64,000 nucleotides of DNA from Channallabes apus (Eukaryota; Chordata; Actinopteri; Siluriformes; Clariidae), in the NCBI GenBank assembly GCA_030522415.1, contig CM060131.1:11551203-11615202 (forward strand), in the 5' to 3' direction. Below are positions 11,220-21,864 of the stretch, in pieces; the stretch's first letter is position 1; each line of letters starts with the position of its first letter. The notes beneath the pieces were generated by a model, which made no database searches, was not told where the DNA came from, and saw nothing but the letters and a program-made list of their open reading frames with translations. The translations under genes and the position numbers were made by a program.

Positions 11220-11790
11220 TATTTCAATGTTTACAGTTTATAGCTCATGAAAATCAAAATCCAACATCTCAAAATATTAGAATATTTCCAAAGATCAATC
11301 TAATATTCACTTACAATGTACTGTATAAATTCTGTTTATTTATGCACTTAATGCTTAGTTGGAGCTCCTTTAGCATGAATTACAGCATCAACACGGCCTG
11401 GCTTAGAGGCAAGCAGCCTGTGGCACTGCTGAGGCAATATTGAAGACCAGGTTGCTTTGATAGCAGCCTTTAGCCCATCTGCATTATTGGGTCAGTTGTT
11501 TCTCATCTTTCTCTTCACATCGATTCTCTCTGTATTGTAAATCCTTTTTGATTGATCTTAGGAATTATTCTACGTAATAATTTATTATAAGTTACTGGAA
11601 TATTTAAGATACTGGTTCTTTGATTTTCATGAGCAATAAGCTGTAACCAAAAAAATAAATTGAAAAAGGCTTGAAATATTTCAAATCTGTAATGAATCCA
11701 TAATATGACTTTCCCTTTTTAAATTAAATTAGATCTAAAGAAAAAAAACTTTTTCCATGATATTCTAATTTTTTGAGATGCACTGTATAT
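11220..11790. mobile_element. palindromic MITE-like element
   Basis: Inverted blocks frame the segment: AGCTCATGAAAATCAAA near 11242 against TTTGATTTTCATGAGC near 11621, and CTCAAAATATTAGAATAT near 11266 against ATATTCTAATTTTTTGAG near 11760. It has no transposase frame. The superfamily is uncertain, possibly Tc1/mariner-related. A diverged copy of one end lies at about 28916-29100. Confidence 0.55.
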
Positions 11791-12249
11791 ACTGTGTTTT
11801 TGTTTTTTGTTTGTTTGTTTTTGCACAAGGCAGCATAATGCAGGTCTATACAGATGGAATATGCGCATTAGGTATTGCTGTCAAAAAACATAGTAGTTAT
11901 TATAATCTACAGAAATCAACAATAAACTGTGGATAGGAATTCATCAATCAACTGTTGAAGACAAAAACACATTAATAATAACTAGGATATAAAAGTATGA
12001 GATTGAAATAAACTGATTGACAATGTAACGTTTTTACATTATTCAATAAATATTCTGAGCCAGCATTTAAACTGTCAGGACGTGCGGGTGCAAAAGGAAA
12101 AGAGGAAATGACAGCAAATGTACTGTTTCCTGTAGTGTACAATTCAGCTAAACTTCCCCCCAGCTATATATCCTGGAAGTCATCTGCCATTTTGACAGTG
12201 CCATGGCATTAAAGAAAAATTCTTGCTTATCACACGTTCATTATACACA
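11791..12249. other. no recognised feature
   Basis: AT-rich sequence immediately downstream (in minus sense) of the candidate exon. Confidence 0.4.
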
Positions 12250-12436
12250 TTAGTAAATGTCTAGGGCTTCCTCAAGCACTTCGGAAACAGCAGGAATCAG
12301 CTTGTTGGCAAAGTCCCTGAGATGTGTGTCCTGTATGTGTGAATGCTTCAGCGGGCGTTTACTTGTAAAATTCCTCAGGTGATACAGATGAGCAATCTCA
12401 TTTTCCACTCTGACACTGCCCTTGATGGAGTGTAAA
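12250..12436 (-). CDS. possible terminal host exon, unknown protein
   Basis: On the minus strand a pyrimidine-rich stretch (CTTGTTTTTTACACTCC) and an AG are followed by about 62 codons open to a TAA at 12250-12252. The product has the look of a soluble helical protein and contains RVENEIAHLYHLRNF, KHSHIQDTHLRDFANKL and AVSEVLEEALDIY. It matches no transposon protein I know. It has no ATG of its own, so if real it is a last exon with its upstream exons outside the recognised sequence. I cannot name the gene, and no clear polyadenylation signal is visible downstream. The alternative is a chance open frame. Confidence 0.3.
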
Positions 12437-12789
12437 AAACAAGGATTATGGTCTCAAACACTAAGCAAGGATTTACAATGACTTTGAAAGCATTAAACTC
12501 TGTAGGATCATTGCTTAACCTCTACACAGGAAGTCTGGTGAATACTTAGGGCTGGGGTCCCTTAGGAAATAAATTATTCTCAAACTCAAAACCTACTTCC
12601 TGATTGAATTTCCTCTCCAGTTCTGGTACTGTAGGAGCTCTTTCCAGGTTTGAAGTTAATAGGAAGGATATATTCATTCAAACCTTGCAGAGCTACATAG
12701 TGAGTCTACAAGTGAGGTACATGTAACGGTACGCACAATCATTAAGAACTGCAATTTTCTCAAAGTAATGTAGCTCCCCTGGTGAGACC
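12437..12789. other. no recognised feature
   Basis: Apparently low-copy sequence; would be intronic if the neighbouring exon is real. Confidence 0.4.
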
Positions 12790-13026
12790 TGTTGTGTTTC
12801 ACTCCTTTAGTGAGGTGCAGATAAAAGCTCAGGACGCGCGCATAACTTGTCTAACAAATAAATTTTACTCACAGTTACTTCAGCACAGAACATGAGCAAC
12901 TTTAGCTTAACATTAGCAGGTCTGAAGACCAGCATGCTTAGATCCGACTGCCTGATATATGAACCAATAGCACTGAAGCATACATTTATTCAGTCATGTG
13001 ACTGTTTACTGACGTAGAACACTACA
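12790..13026 (-). mobile_element. probable LTR of an LTR retrotransposon
   Basis: Read on the minus strand the segment begins TGTAGTGTTC and ends CACAACA, TG...CA termini over 237 bp. It is preceded (at 13027-13040) by a purine run AAAAAAGGGGA that would serve as the polypurine tract, so this would be a 3' LTR with interior to the right. An AATAAA-like signal is not clear, no target duplication was found, and the interior is broken by the L2 insertion at 13232. Family unresolved (Copia is possible). Confidence 0.45.
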
Positions 13027-13231
13027 TCCCCTTTTTTAAAAAAGATAATACAAAATAAAGAGAAATGCTACAAGACCGACTTCTGCCGGCTCCTTAATGT
13101 AACTTGCTACACGCCAGGGAATGATATCCACAAAATTCAGATTGACATAGTAATCCAGAAGTTTCTGTGTAATGGAATGACAGCTGGTTTTGTAAATAGC
13201 TACCTTCTGTATGCTGAGTATCTTGAACATC

Positions 13232-16200
13232 TCAAATTCAAATTCAAATTTTATTAGTCACATACACAATCATACACAGTATAATATGCAGTGAAATGCT
13301 TTATACGACCGCCAGTGACCTTAAAAAAAATAAAATAAAATCTTGTACGTAAAATAAATAATCAATAAAAAGGAAATACTAAAGAAATAATTATAACTAG
13401 TAAAATTAACTGTGCATAAGGGCATAATAAAATATTGCAAAAATATAGAAATATGGTATTAAAGTGTCAGTGGTTGTGCAAATATGCATGAAAGGTGACA
13501 TGTGCAATTGTCCAGATGTATGAGTATTTAGTGCAAGTGTGTATGAATGTGTCCATGATTGTCCAGTCAGTGTTGTGAGCTTAAAAGATTTTATTAGTCC
13601 TGTGTGGAGGTGTGATTGAGAGACCTTATCGCCTGCGGGAAGAAGCTCCTCCTCAGTCTCTCTGTGTTGGCCTTTAGGGAGCGGAATCTCTTCGCAACAA
13701 AGAGAACAGTCCATTACTGGGGTGACTGAGGTCCTTCATGATCTTCCTGGCCTTAGTCCAGCACCGCTTGCTGTAGATCGAGTGCAGGTCAGGGAGCTCA
13801 GTGCGGATGATGCGCTCGGCTGATCGCACCACCCTCTGTAGAGCTTGTCTGTCCTGCATGGTGCTGTTCCCGAACCAGGTCGTGATGTTTCCCGTCAGGA
13901 TGCTCTCTATGGTGCAGGAGTAGAAGTTCCTGAGCACCTTGGAGGGCAGTCTAAAGTCTCTCAAGCGTCTGAGGTGGTAGAGACGCTGCCGGGCTTTTTT
14001 CACCACGGTGTTGATGTGACAGGACCATGACAGGTCCTGCGTGATGTGAACACCGAGGTATCTGAAGCTGTCCACTCTCTCCACTGGGCTCCTGTTGATG
14101 ACGGGGGTCTGGTAGTTCCTCTCCTGCTTTGTACTAAAGTCCACTATCAGCTCCTTTGTCTTACGGACGTTCAGGAGGAGATTGTTCCTCTGGCACCAGT
14201 TCTCCAGATTTCCAATCTCCTCTAGGTAGTCCGACTCATCATTGTTGGTGATCAGTCCGACCACGACGGTGTCGTCAGCAAACTTGATGATGGAGGTGGA
14301 GTTGGTAGTGGCCACACAGTCGTGGGTGTACAAAGAGTACAGCAGGGGGCTCAGAACACAACCCTGGGGGGCTCCAGTGCTGAGAGTGAGTGTGGCTGAG
14401 ACATGTCCGCCCATCCTTACTGCCTGTGGTCTGCCAGTCAGAAAATTGGAGATCCACTGACATATAGATGAGCTCAGTCCCAGGTGCTCCAGCTTGGTGG
14501 TGAGTGTGGAAGGAATTATTGTGTTAAAAGCAGAGCTGTAGTCGATGAAGAGCATTTTAACATAATTCCCTTTCCTAGTGTCCAGGTGAGTGAGTGATGT
14601 GTGGAGGAGATGAGAGATTGCATCGTCTGTGGAGCGGTTCTGACGGTATGCAAACTGTAGTGGGTCCAGTGTGTCGGGTAGTGAAGAAATGATGAAGTCT
14701 CTGATAAGGCGTTCAAAGCACTTCATCACTACTGAGGTGAGGGCCACAGGGCGATAGTCATTGAGAGAAGCAGGATGTGGTTTCTTTGGAATAGGAACAA
14801 TAATGGACTCTTTGAAGCATGTGGGGATCACCGACTGAGATAAAGAGATGTTGAATATCTCAGTGAACACAGGTGCTAGCTGGTCTGCGCAGGCTCTGAG
14901 AATACGACCTGAGATGCTGTCTGGCCCTGCTGCTTTCCTGGTGTTCACTCTCTTGAAGGCTCTCATCACGTCGTGCTCGGAGATGATGAGCGCGTTCCCG
15001 GTGCTGACTGTGTCTTCCTGTCTGCAGCCGTTAGCGCCGCTAGCATTAGCGCCGTTAGCATTAGCGCCGTTAGCATTAGCATTGCTAGCGTCTTTAGCTG
15101 CAGCCTCGAAGCGAGCGTAAAATGTGTTCAGCTCGTCTGCCAGAGTCGCGTCCGCGTTCGTCATACCGGATGCTGGTGCTTTGTAGTCCGTTATTGTTCT
15201 CAGTCCCTGCCACAGGCTCCTAGAGTCACTCTGTTGAAGCTGTGACTCTAGTTTTCTCCCGTAGCGCTGCTTCGCCTCTTTTACCACCTTCCGGACGTTA
15301 TATGACGCAGCCTTGTACGGTTCCATGTCCCCCGACGCAAGTCCCGTGTTGTAGGCGGCGGTGCGAGATCTCAGAGCGTCGCGGATGGTTTTATCCACCC
15401 ACGGCTTCTGGTTGGGAAACGTTCTGATAGTCTTTTTCTCCACTGTATCGTCCACTAGCTTCCCAATAAATCCCACAACCGCTTCGGTAAACACGCTGAC
15501 GTCATCATCGGAGCTGTTCCTGAACATGTCCCAGTCTGCGTCATCGAGTGCGTCCTGTAACGCGGCCACCGATTGGTCTGTCCAGCGCGCGACCTCCCTC
15601 TGAACCGGAACTTCCTGTTTCAGCCTTTGTTTATATTTTGGCATGAGGAAGATGGCGGCGTGGTCGGATTTACCAAACGCTGGACGAGATTGTGCCTTGT
15701 AACCGTCTTTGACCGTGGTATAACAGTGGTCCAGTGTCCTTTCGCCCCTGGTGGGACAGGTGATGTGCTGATAAAAGTTCGGCGCTGCACGTTTGAGGTT
15801 GGCACTATTAAAATCCCCCGCCACAATGAGCGCAGCGTCCCGGTGTTGTGTCTGGTGCTGTGTGAGCGCCTCATGCAGCTCGCATAAGGCCTTGTCTGTG
15901 TCTGCTTGTGGTGGTATGTAAACGGCACTGATTATGACCGATGTGAACTCCCGTGGAAGATAAAATGGACGACACATGATGGACAGTAGTTCCAGGTTTG
16001 GTGTGCAGGAGCGTGTAAGAGGAACAACGCTCGCGCTGTTGCACCAGCTGTTGTTCACCATTAAACACACGCCGCCTCCCCTTGACTTCCCAGAGTCCCG
16101 CGTCCTGTCCATGCGGTGAACCGAGAAGAACTCGGCCGGCTGTATGGCGTGGTCTGGCACCGCTGGGTTCAGCCATGTCTCGGTGAAGCAGAGGAGATTG

Positions 16201-16719
16201 CAGTCCCGAATGTCTCTCTGGAACTTTATCCTGGCCCTGAGGTCATCCAGTTTGTTCTCCAGTGACTGGACGTTGGCGAGCAGGATGCTAGGCAGAGGTG
16301 TGCGGTGTGCACGGGCTCGGAGCCGGTTCCTCACGCCAGCTCGTCTGCCTCGAGGTCTCCGCTTCGCGTCGCGTCCATTGTTCTCCCGCAGGATCTCACT
16401 CAGCCAGCTCGGATCCGGAGTTAAAACCGTCGAATTGTGAGTACATTGTATACCAATAGAAACAAGAGTGTCTCTATCATACCTAATGTACTCAATGGTG
16501 GTGATTTTGCCGCTTTTAAAACACTGAAAACTAACTTAAAGAACAAAAACAAAGAAAAGGTGGTCGGAGCAGTCGTGACGGCAGCCGACCTCACCGGCGC
16601 CATCTCCATGGCCTGCACAAGCAGGCCATAAACATGGTACAAATGCAAATGACCAAATCTCTGTGAATTCATAGAGAAAGTCTTTTGGTTTCTGTTGATT
16701 CCTAACAGGTTGGAAGGTG
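13232..16719 (-). mobile_element. nearly complete L2-type LINE (L2-C), TSD TGAACATC
   Basis: An 8-bp direct repeat TGAACATC flanks the element at 13224-13231 and 16720-16727. The 3' end is at the left: the UTR ends in a TTTGAA repeat, the same tail as the fragment at 1645-1914. The interior is an endonuclease/reverse transcriptase gene. The 5' part (about 16540-16719) looks like leader sequence. No ORF1 is present, so the copy is either slightly 5'-truncated or belongs to a single-ORF family. Confidence 0.9.
13674..16334 (-). CDS. L2 LINE ORF2: endonuclease-reverse transcriptase
   Basis: An 886-codon frame encodes the protein that nicks the target and copies LINE RNA at the nick. An APE-type endonuclease fills roughly residues 15-235 (LLANVQSLENKL, FTETWL, VAGDFN, GKSDHAAI). 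The RT follows (NDYRPVALTS about 530, FIDYSSAFNTI about 600, GAPQGCVLSP about 660, catalytic FADD about 690). The residue-1 codon is GTG; the frame is open upstream to a stop near 16538 and encodes more family-like sequence (SWLSEILRENNGRD), so the true N-terminus lies upstream and no ATG was seen. At the 3' end a small indel near 13695 shifts the frame and replaces the last 30 or so expected residues with a short tail. A near-intact young copy, but probably not fully functional. Confidence 0.88.
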   Translation of the reverse strand: MRNRLRARAHRTPLPSILLANVQSLENKLDDLRARIKFQRDIRDCNLLCFTETWLNPAVPDHAIQPAEFFSVHRMDRTRDSGKSRGGGVCLMVNNSWCNSASVVPLTRSCTPNLELLSIMCRPFYLPREFTSVIISAVYIPPQADTDKALCELHEALTQHQTQHRDAALIVAGDFNSANLKRAAPNFYQHITCPTRGERTLDHCYTTVKDGYKAQSRPAFGKSDHAAIFLMPKYKQRLKQEVPVQREVARWTDQSVAALQDALDDADWDMFRNSSDDDVSVFTEAVVGFIGKLVDDTVEKKTIRTFPNQKPWVDKTIRDALRSRTAAYNTGLASGDMEPYKAASYNVRKVVKEAKQRYGRKLESQLQQSDSRSLWQGLRTITDYKAPASGMTNADATLADELNTFYARFEAAAKDASNANANGANANGANASGANGCRQEDTVSTGNALIISEHDVMRAFKRVNTRKAAGPDSISGRILRACADQLAPVFTEIFNISLSQSVIPTCFKESIIVPIPKKPHPASLNDYRPVALTSVVMKCFERLIRDFIISSLPDTLDPLQFAYRQNRSTDDAISHLLHTSLTHLDTRKGNYVKMLFIDYSSAFNTIIPSTLTTKLEHLGLSSSICQWISNFLTGRPQAVRMGGHVSATLTLSTGAPQGCVLSPLLYSLYTHDCVATTNSTSIIKFADDTVVVGLITNNDESDYLEEIGNLENWCQRNNLLLNVRKTKELIVDFSTKQERNYQTPVINRSPVERVDSFRYLGVHITQDLSWSCHINTVVKKARQRLYHLRRLRDFRLPSKVLRNFYSCTIESILTGNITTWFGNSTMQDRQALQRVVRSAERIIRTELPDLHSIYSKRCWTKARKIMKDLSHPSNGLFSLLRRDSAP

Positions 16720-16766
16720 TGAACATCCTGCAAGGATCTATCCTCTTTATCCGATCGGGAACTAAT

Positions 16767-17146
16767 TGTCATGCACACTCAATCTGCAACCGGCACTAGG
16801 ACCCGGAAGTAATGCGGTTGCCAACCAGGAAGTATAAGAGGAGTAAACAAGCCACAGTACAACGCTCAGTCATTGAGTTCTTGGCCCATGTCGGTTCAGA
16901 TCACCTGTCTACCATTTCGTGAGTACTCACTTTCTTGGGTCTACTTTCTGATTAGAGTGTGTGTTTATAGGACGCGGGTTAAATTAGTGTTTTTCCCTTG
17001 CTCCGCTTTTGTGAGAGTCCTTAGACCAAATCGCGTGGTTATCCTGCCTACTCGCTTGCTTCCGCATTTGGGTTTACCATTCACGCTATAAAGGGCTAAC
17101 CGCTAAGTGTGCTAACTCTTCTGATCATTCCGGATAGTTCGTGACA
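16767..17146 (+). mobile_element. solo LTR, Ty3/Gypsy-like
   Basis: Starts TGTCATGCAC and ends TTCGTGACA (5'-TG...CA-3' ends with inverted TGTCA/TGACA). The 5-bp flanks are CTAAT and CTGAT, one mismatch from a target duplication. A TATA-like AGTATAAGAGG lies about 70 bp in. No internal region is present, so it is best read as a solo LTR left by LTR-LTR recombination. The ending resembles that of the sushi elements (ATGACA). Confidence 0.6.
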
Positions 17147-17973
17147 CTGATTGCAACATGTGTTGGTGTTGGACAAATTTCCGGTAATAATAATAATTAT
17201 TAAAAACTAATAATAATTATTATTAGTAAGGTAATATCAGCCGTGCCGTATTCAAACTCAAAGTGGTCAGAGTGAATGCTGTAGTTAGCAGATACAGAGA
17301 TGCTCTTTCCTTCACAACACAATGTGCATTGATACTTTGTGTTTTCTCTGCGAAGAACTATACAGTAGCAATTATCCGTATCATTTTCACCTCCAGATGG
17401 TGCTCTATGTAGGAGCCGACCATGTTTTAAGATGTATGTTTTAAGATGCATGTATGTTTGTTGACTTTAATGATTGGGTCATTTTGCACTGGGACACCAC
17501 ATGCCATTATGGGTGGCTTCTTCTTTTTCCAGTTAGGGTAAAAAGCAGTGGACTTATTCAAGATTTTTTATTCCAATAAGGAAATAAAAGAAATACATGA
17601 CCACAAAAAAAAATTGTGATGAAAAGGTTCCTTGGAAAAATAAACAGATGAGAGACTTGCACTGGCCTGTGAAGTAAAAATAAAAATATATAATAATACC
17701 ACTGTTAAAATGAGGAGTTGACTAATAAAAATAACTGTTTTATAAAACTATTTTATCAAATAAATACACTGGAACATTTTATGAGGATATCAAACACTTC
17801 AAGAACATTCTGTTCCAGACTTAGTAGTCTACAGAAAACAGAAGGGAAAACGGTCACATATTTGAAGTTGATGATATATACTTAAAATGTGGATAAAGGC
17901 TTCCTGACATGCCTATTTTCTCAGCTCTCTGTACCCTGTTATCAGGTCAATCTTATAATGTTAATTATAAGTA
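17147..17973. other. no recognised feature
   Basis: AT-rich with short self-complementary AATAATTATT blocks near 17185-17225; no gene seen. Confidence 0.4.
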
Positions 17974-18540
17974 CAGGGATATCCTGGACCTTCTCCAGGG
18001 TGCTCAGGACCTCAGACTGGGCCGAAGGTTTACCGTCCAACAAGACAATGACCCTAAGCACACAGCTGAAATAACGAAGGAGTGGCTTCACAACAACTCT
18101 GTGACTGTTCTTGAATGGCCCAGGCAGAGCCCTAACTTAAACCCAATTGAGCATCTCTGGAGAGACCTAAAAATGGCTGTCAACCAACATTAACCTACAG
18201 AACAGGAGAGGTTCTGCAAGGAGGAATGGCAGAGTTTTTTCCAGGTGTGAAAAACTTGTTGGATCTTTATCAAAAAGACTCATGGCTGTATTAGATCAAA
18301 ACGGTGCTTCTACTAAATACTGAGCAAAGGGTCTGAATACTTAGGACCATGTGATATTTCAGTTTTACTTTTTTAATAAATCTTCAAAATTGTCAACAAT
18401 TCTGTGTTTTTCTGTCAATATGGGGTGTTGTGTGTACATTAATGAGGGAAAAAAATAACTTAAATGATTTTAGTAAATGGCTGCAATATAATAAAGAGTG
18501 AAAAATGTAAGAGGGTCTGAATACTATCCATACCCACTGT
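17974..18540 (+). mobile_element. Tc1-like transposon, 3' half
   Basis: The right half of a Tc1 element: end of the transposase gene, 3' UTR and right terminal repeat (AGAGGGTCTGAATAC, then TACCCACTGTA at 18540). The left half is missing. Confidence 0.85.
17996..18193 (+). pseudogene. Tc1 transposase C-terminal part
   Basis: The frame encodes AQDLRLGRRFTVQQDNDPKH and LEWPRQSPNLNPIEHLWRDL. These hold the second Asp (QQDNDPKH) and the last acidic residue (NPIEHLW) of the Tc1 D-D-E triad. The DNA-binding half and first Asp are absent, so it cannot encode an active enzyme. It ends at a TAA right after the conserved domain. Confidence 0.88.
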
Positions 18541-18619
18541 ATTTACAGTAATGATTCATGTTGCTTATATAAAAATAGGTTTAAAATATATAGACAGGTA
18601 AAATGTTGTTAACGCAATT

Positions 18620-18885
18620 TAATTAGTCTACTGGAGCAAAACTCCCAAAACCCTAGACGGCGTGCCAATCCAGCGAAGGGGACAGGTGCACAAACACATA
18701 TCAGCTCATACACTATAGGCCATTTGGAAACACCAATCAGCCTAGAAAGCGTGTCTTTGGGTTGTGGGACCAGACCACCATCAAAGCACAACATCTATAT
18801 CTCACACATAAACCACAGCTGGTTTTCAGTCCTCCACCCTAGAAGGCGTGGGGAAACATATCCATTGAGCCACTGAGCCGTGTTA
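18620..18885 (-). mobile_element. V-SINE-like element, diverged
   Basis: Minus-strand blocks in order are ACGGCTCAGTGGCTCAATGG, CAACCCAAAGACACGC, TAGGCTGATTGGTG and TGGATTGGCACGCCG, matching the central and 3' parts of V-SINEs. Confidence 0.65.
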
Positions 18886-19463
18886 AAAACAAACAAACAA
18901 AAACTTAAAAGATAATAAAGATAAAAATACAGAAAGTCCAGGTTAAATGTGATGACAAGTTTTACCATGTACAATTGGGGCAGTATAATAAAAAGCAATA
19001 TTGAGTTTTATGGCATAACTTTGTTAACTCGACTATGAAAAGCGCTAAAGGACACTTGTACTAAAGTTCACCTTGAAAAATTCACAAGCTTCACAGGAAA
19101 CACACCACAGTAGCATGTAGTTTTCTACCACCATTGTGATAGATTATAATCATAAGTTATAATAAGTCAAAGAAATTCCAAAGAGCTTTTCTTTCCACTT
19201 TGTTTCTGTTTTTCAACGAAATAATCTAAAAGTCGCCTTTAATAGTCTACTATGGATGTTTCTGCTTACAAACCGTTATGTTTTTGAAACGAAAACGAAA
19301 CTATGTTGCAAAGTAATTTCTTTGAAGAACCTTTATGTTTCAAAATAGTTTTACTTCAGATGGAAAACTTCAAAATGGGAAGAACTTTAAAATGTTTTAC
19401 CTGCGCAGAAGAGGAGTTTGCGTATACATCTTCTTCTGTTTTATGAGTGTGTACGTGTGTGTT
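18886..19463. other. no recognised feature
   Basis: AT-rich; no gene or known repeat seen. Confidence 0.4.
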
Positions 19464-19495
19464 TGTGTGTGTGTGTGTGTGCGCGCGCGCGCGCG
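19464..19495. repeat. GT then GC dinucleotide run
   Basis: (GT)n passes directly into (GC)n, a pattern prone to Z-DNA. Confidence 0.9.
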
Positions 19496-19947
19496 GGAGG
19501 GTCTGTGTCAGTTCCGCCGATTACGCAGTTACACACGACTCTTTAGATCTGCTCTATATATTTAGTTCACGTGGCGCATATTAACACAAGTGCGTTAAGT
19601 GCAGTGCTTTTTGTATGTTCACTCTTCTTGGACTTTTCAGGCTGAAGTTTTACCTGGAACCGAAATAGACTCGAAGAGAGACGGATGAACCCGGATTCCT
19701 GATTACACATTCTAATTTATCTGTTTCCGTGGGCGCTGAAGTGTTAAAACAGAATAGATCCTTTTTTTTTTTGACTTGCGCAAAGTGTTACTGGCCGCTG
19801 AGAAGCGTTTATTCTGCCGGAAACCCCACCCCTCATAGTTTCTTTCATGATTTGGTGAACTAGTTCTGCAGGCCATTACTTTTTGGCTCCCATTTTTGGT
19901 GCAGTCACTGTACCTGACCAGCTTTAGGGATTTTTTTTTCATTTAGT
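19496..19947. other. GC-richer, apparently low-copy segment
   Basis: Less AT-rich than its surroundings, with a TATA-like CTATATATTTAG at about 19552 and an E-box CACGTG at about 19568, then GC-rich text. Could be a leader or promoter, but no open frame follows. No function is assigned. Confidence 0.25.
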
Positions 19948-19960
19948 ATGCCATGTAGTG

Positions 19961-20096
19961 TGCCCTGCGATGGATTGGCACCCTGTCCAGGGTGTACCCC
20001 GCCTAGTGCCCGAAGTCTCCTGGTATAGGCTCCAGGTCCCCCGCGACCCTGAACACAGGATTAAGCGGTATAGAAAATGAATGAATGAATGAATGA
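19961..20096 (+). mobile_element. 5'-truncated V-SINE with 13-bp TSD
   Basis: Only the 3' part of the SINE is present (TGCCCTGCGATGGATTGGC, then CAGGGTGTACCCCGCC and GCGGTATAGAAAATGAATG), ending in a GAAT repeat. The 13-bp direct repeat ATGCCATGTAGTG at 19948-19960 and 20097-20109 is exact, so this is a clean retrotransposed insertion. Confidence 0.9.
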
Positions 20097-20109
20097 ATGC
20101 CATGTAGTG

Positions 20110-20215
20110 ATCTATAAATCATTCAAGCATAAAAAACATCATACTTAAGGCATGAACCAGTGAGAAACAGGTGCAGATGGTTATACTGATCATGATGAAG
20201 AATGTTGAGTGCTTG

Positions 20216-20246
<31 letters not shown>

Positions 20247-20700
20247 CGAAATGAGGATGCTGAAGTGGTTGTGAAAGGGGCAGTGGTGCCTCAATCGGCT
20301 GCAAGTGTTTTGGGGCCCTAAGGACATGTTCTGACATTTGTGTATTTTTCAGTTACTTACATTATAAACATATAAAAACATTAATGGATAAACTTTAATT
20401 ACACTGTATTCAGCACAAACTGGGATGCAATAATATGAGTTGCATGTATATACAAGTTTGTATTTTGGAGAAAATAAAAGTTATACGTCGTTATTTAAAA
20501 AAAATCACTAAATTATGGCCATCAAAACACATTCATATCATTTGTGTACAAGACATTTGTGCACTGGATCTTGTAACCTAGAGGTTTTACTTCAAAGTGA
20601 TCTAACAATCATCCTGTTCTCTCATTTATAGAAAACAATATATTCAAAAAAAAATTCTAAGCCACTTTTTGTTTAGAAAGGCAATATGCGAGGTGTGATA
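20110..20700. other. GA microsatellite and otherwise nothing recognised
   Basis: A GA run lies at 20219-20246. The remainder is AT-rich with no supportable gene. Confidence 0.5.
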
Positions 20701-21036
20701 TGGTTGGTGATATTAACTTCCTGTTTGTGTCACATTAGTATATGTGAGGGGGAAAACTTTTCAAGATGGGTGGTGACCATGGTGGCCATTTTGAAGTCGG
20801 CTATTTTGGATCCAACCTTTGTTTTTTCAATAGAAAGAATAACTTATTGGGAATTTCACAAGAAAAACAATGGTGTGCTTGGTTTTAATGTAACTTTATT
20901 TTTTCATGAGTTATTTACAAGTTTCTCTTTGTTTACAGCCATTGACACGTGAGGAGCGGCTAGAAACCCATCTTGAAAAGTTTTCCCCCTCACATATACT
21001 AATGTGCCACAAACAGGAAGTTAATATCACCAACCA
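20701..21036. repeat. inverted repeat, two 71-bp arms (foldback/MITE)
   Basis: Arm 1 (20701-20771) and arm 2 (20966-21036) are reverse complements with about one mismatch; each contains GATATTAACTTCCTGTTTGT and GTGAGGGGGAAAACTTTTC. The spacer is about 194 bp with no open frame. Probably a non-autonomous DNA element, family unknown; exact ends and TSD not resolved. Confidence 0.85.
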
Positions 21037-21769
21037 TTCCCATTTTATTAAGATGTATCCATATAAATGACCCACCCTGTAGTTCTACATGCATGCAGCC
21101 CTCATAATTTCTTGCCAGACTGTGTACACAAATCCAGGATTTCCAAGTTCAGTTACAAGTGTCACTCTGCATTGAAGCCTTTTTTTCCTCTTAAAAGATT
21201 CTGCATTGATGCACAAAACACGATTAGAGTATTTATTATGTTTAATTAAAACAATACTAAACTATACTTTGTGGTTGGTTTTAATATTATAATTAATTAC
21301 AAACTTACAGTACGAAACTGCCATAGACAGAAAGGATATAACAGCACGTACAGGGACTATACCTGCTGTTATAATGAGTTGAGGAAATTCGAAAGCAACG
21401 AGTTTTCACTCCAAATTATCGACTGTTTATTTTATTCCTCTTTATTGCTCTTTATAGAAGTTTCTTTTATGCAGAAATGTTTTTAAAAGCATCTTTTGCT
21501 TATGCCATATTTTGTATGTGCCCAAGACTTTTGCACAGTAAAACATTTGTTAGGTTTTACTGAGCTTGCTGGAGAATATCAGTTCTTCTGGTAACTTTGT
21601 CACACTCTCTCCTTTCTATTTTTATGCAAATCCCAGGAGCATACATTAGGTTTTTTGTTTCCATCTAAAAATTTGTCTGTCTGGTACTTATATTTTTTCT
21701 TTACAGCCATGCACTCCTGTAATGTTATTTAGTTATAAATTTTTTAGTTATACGTGGAAATACTGAATG

Positions 21770-21773
<4 letters not shown>
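21037..21773. other. no recognised feature
   Basis: AT-rich; no gene seen. Confidence 0.4.

Positions 21774-21863
<90 letters not shown>
21774..21863. repeat. AT then GT microsatellite
   Basis: Pure AT run to about 21841, then GT run. Confidence 0.95.
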
Positions 21864-21864
<1 letters not shown>

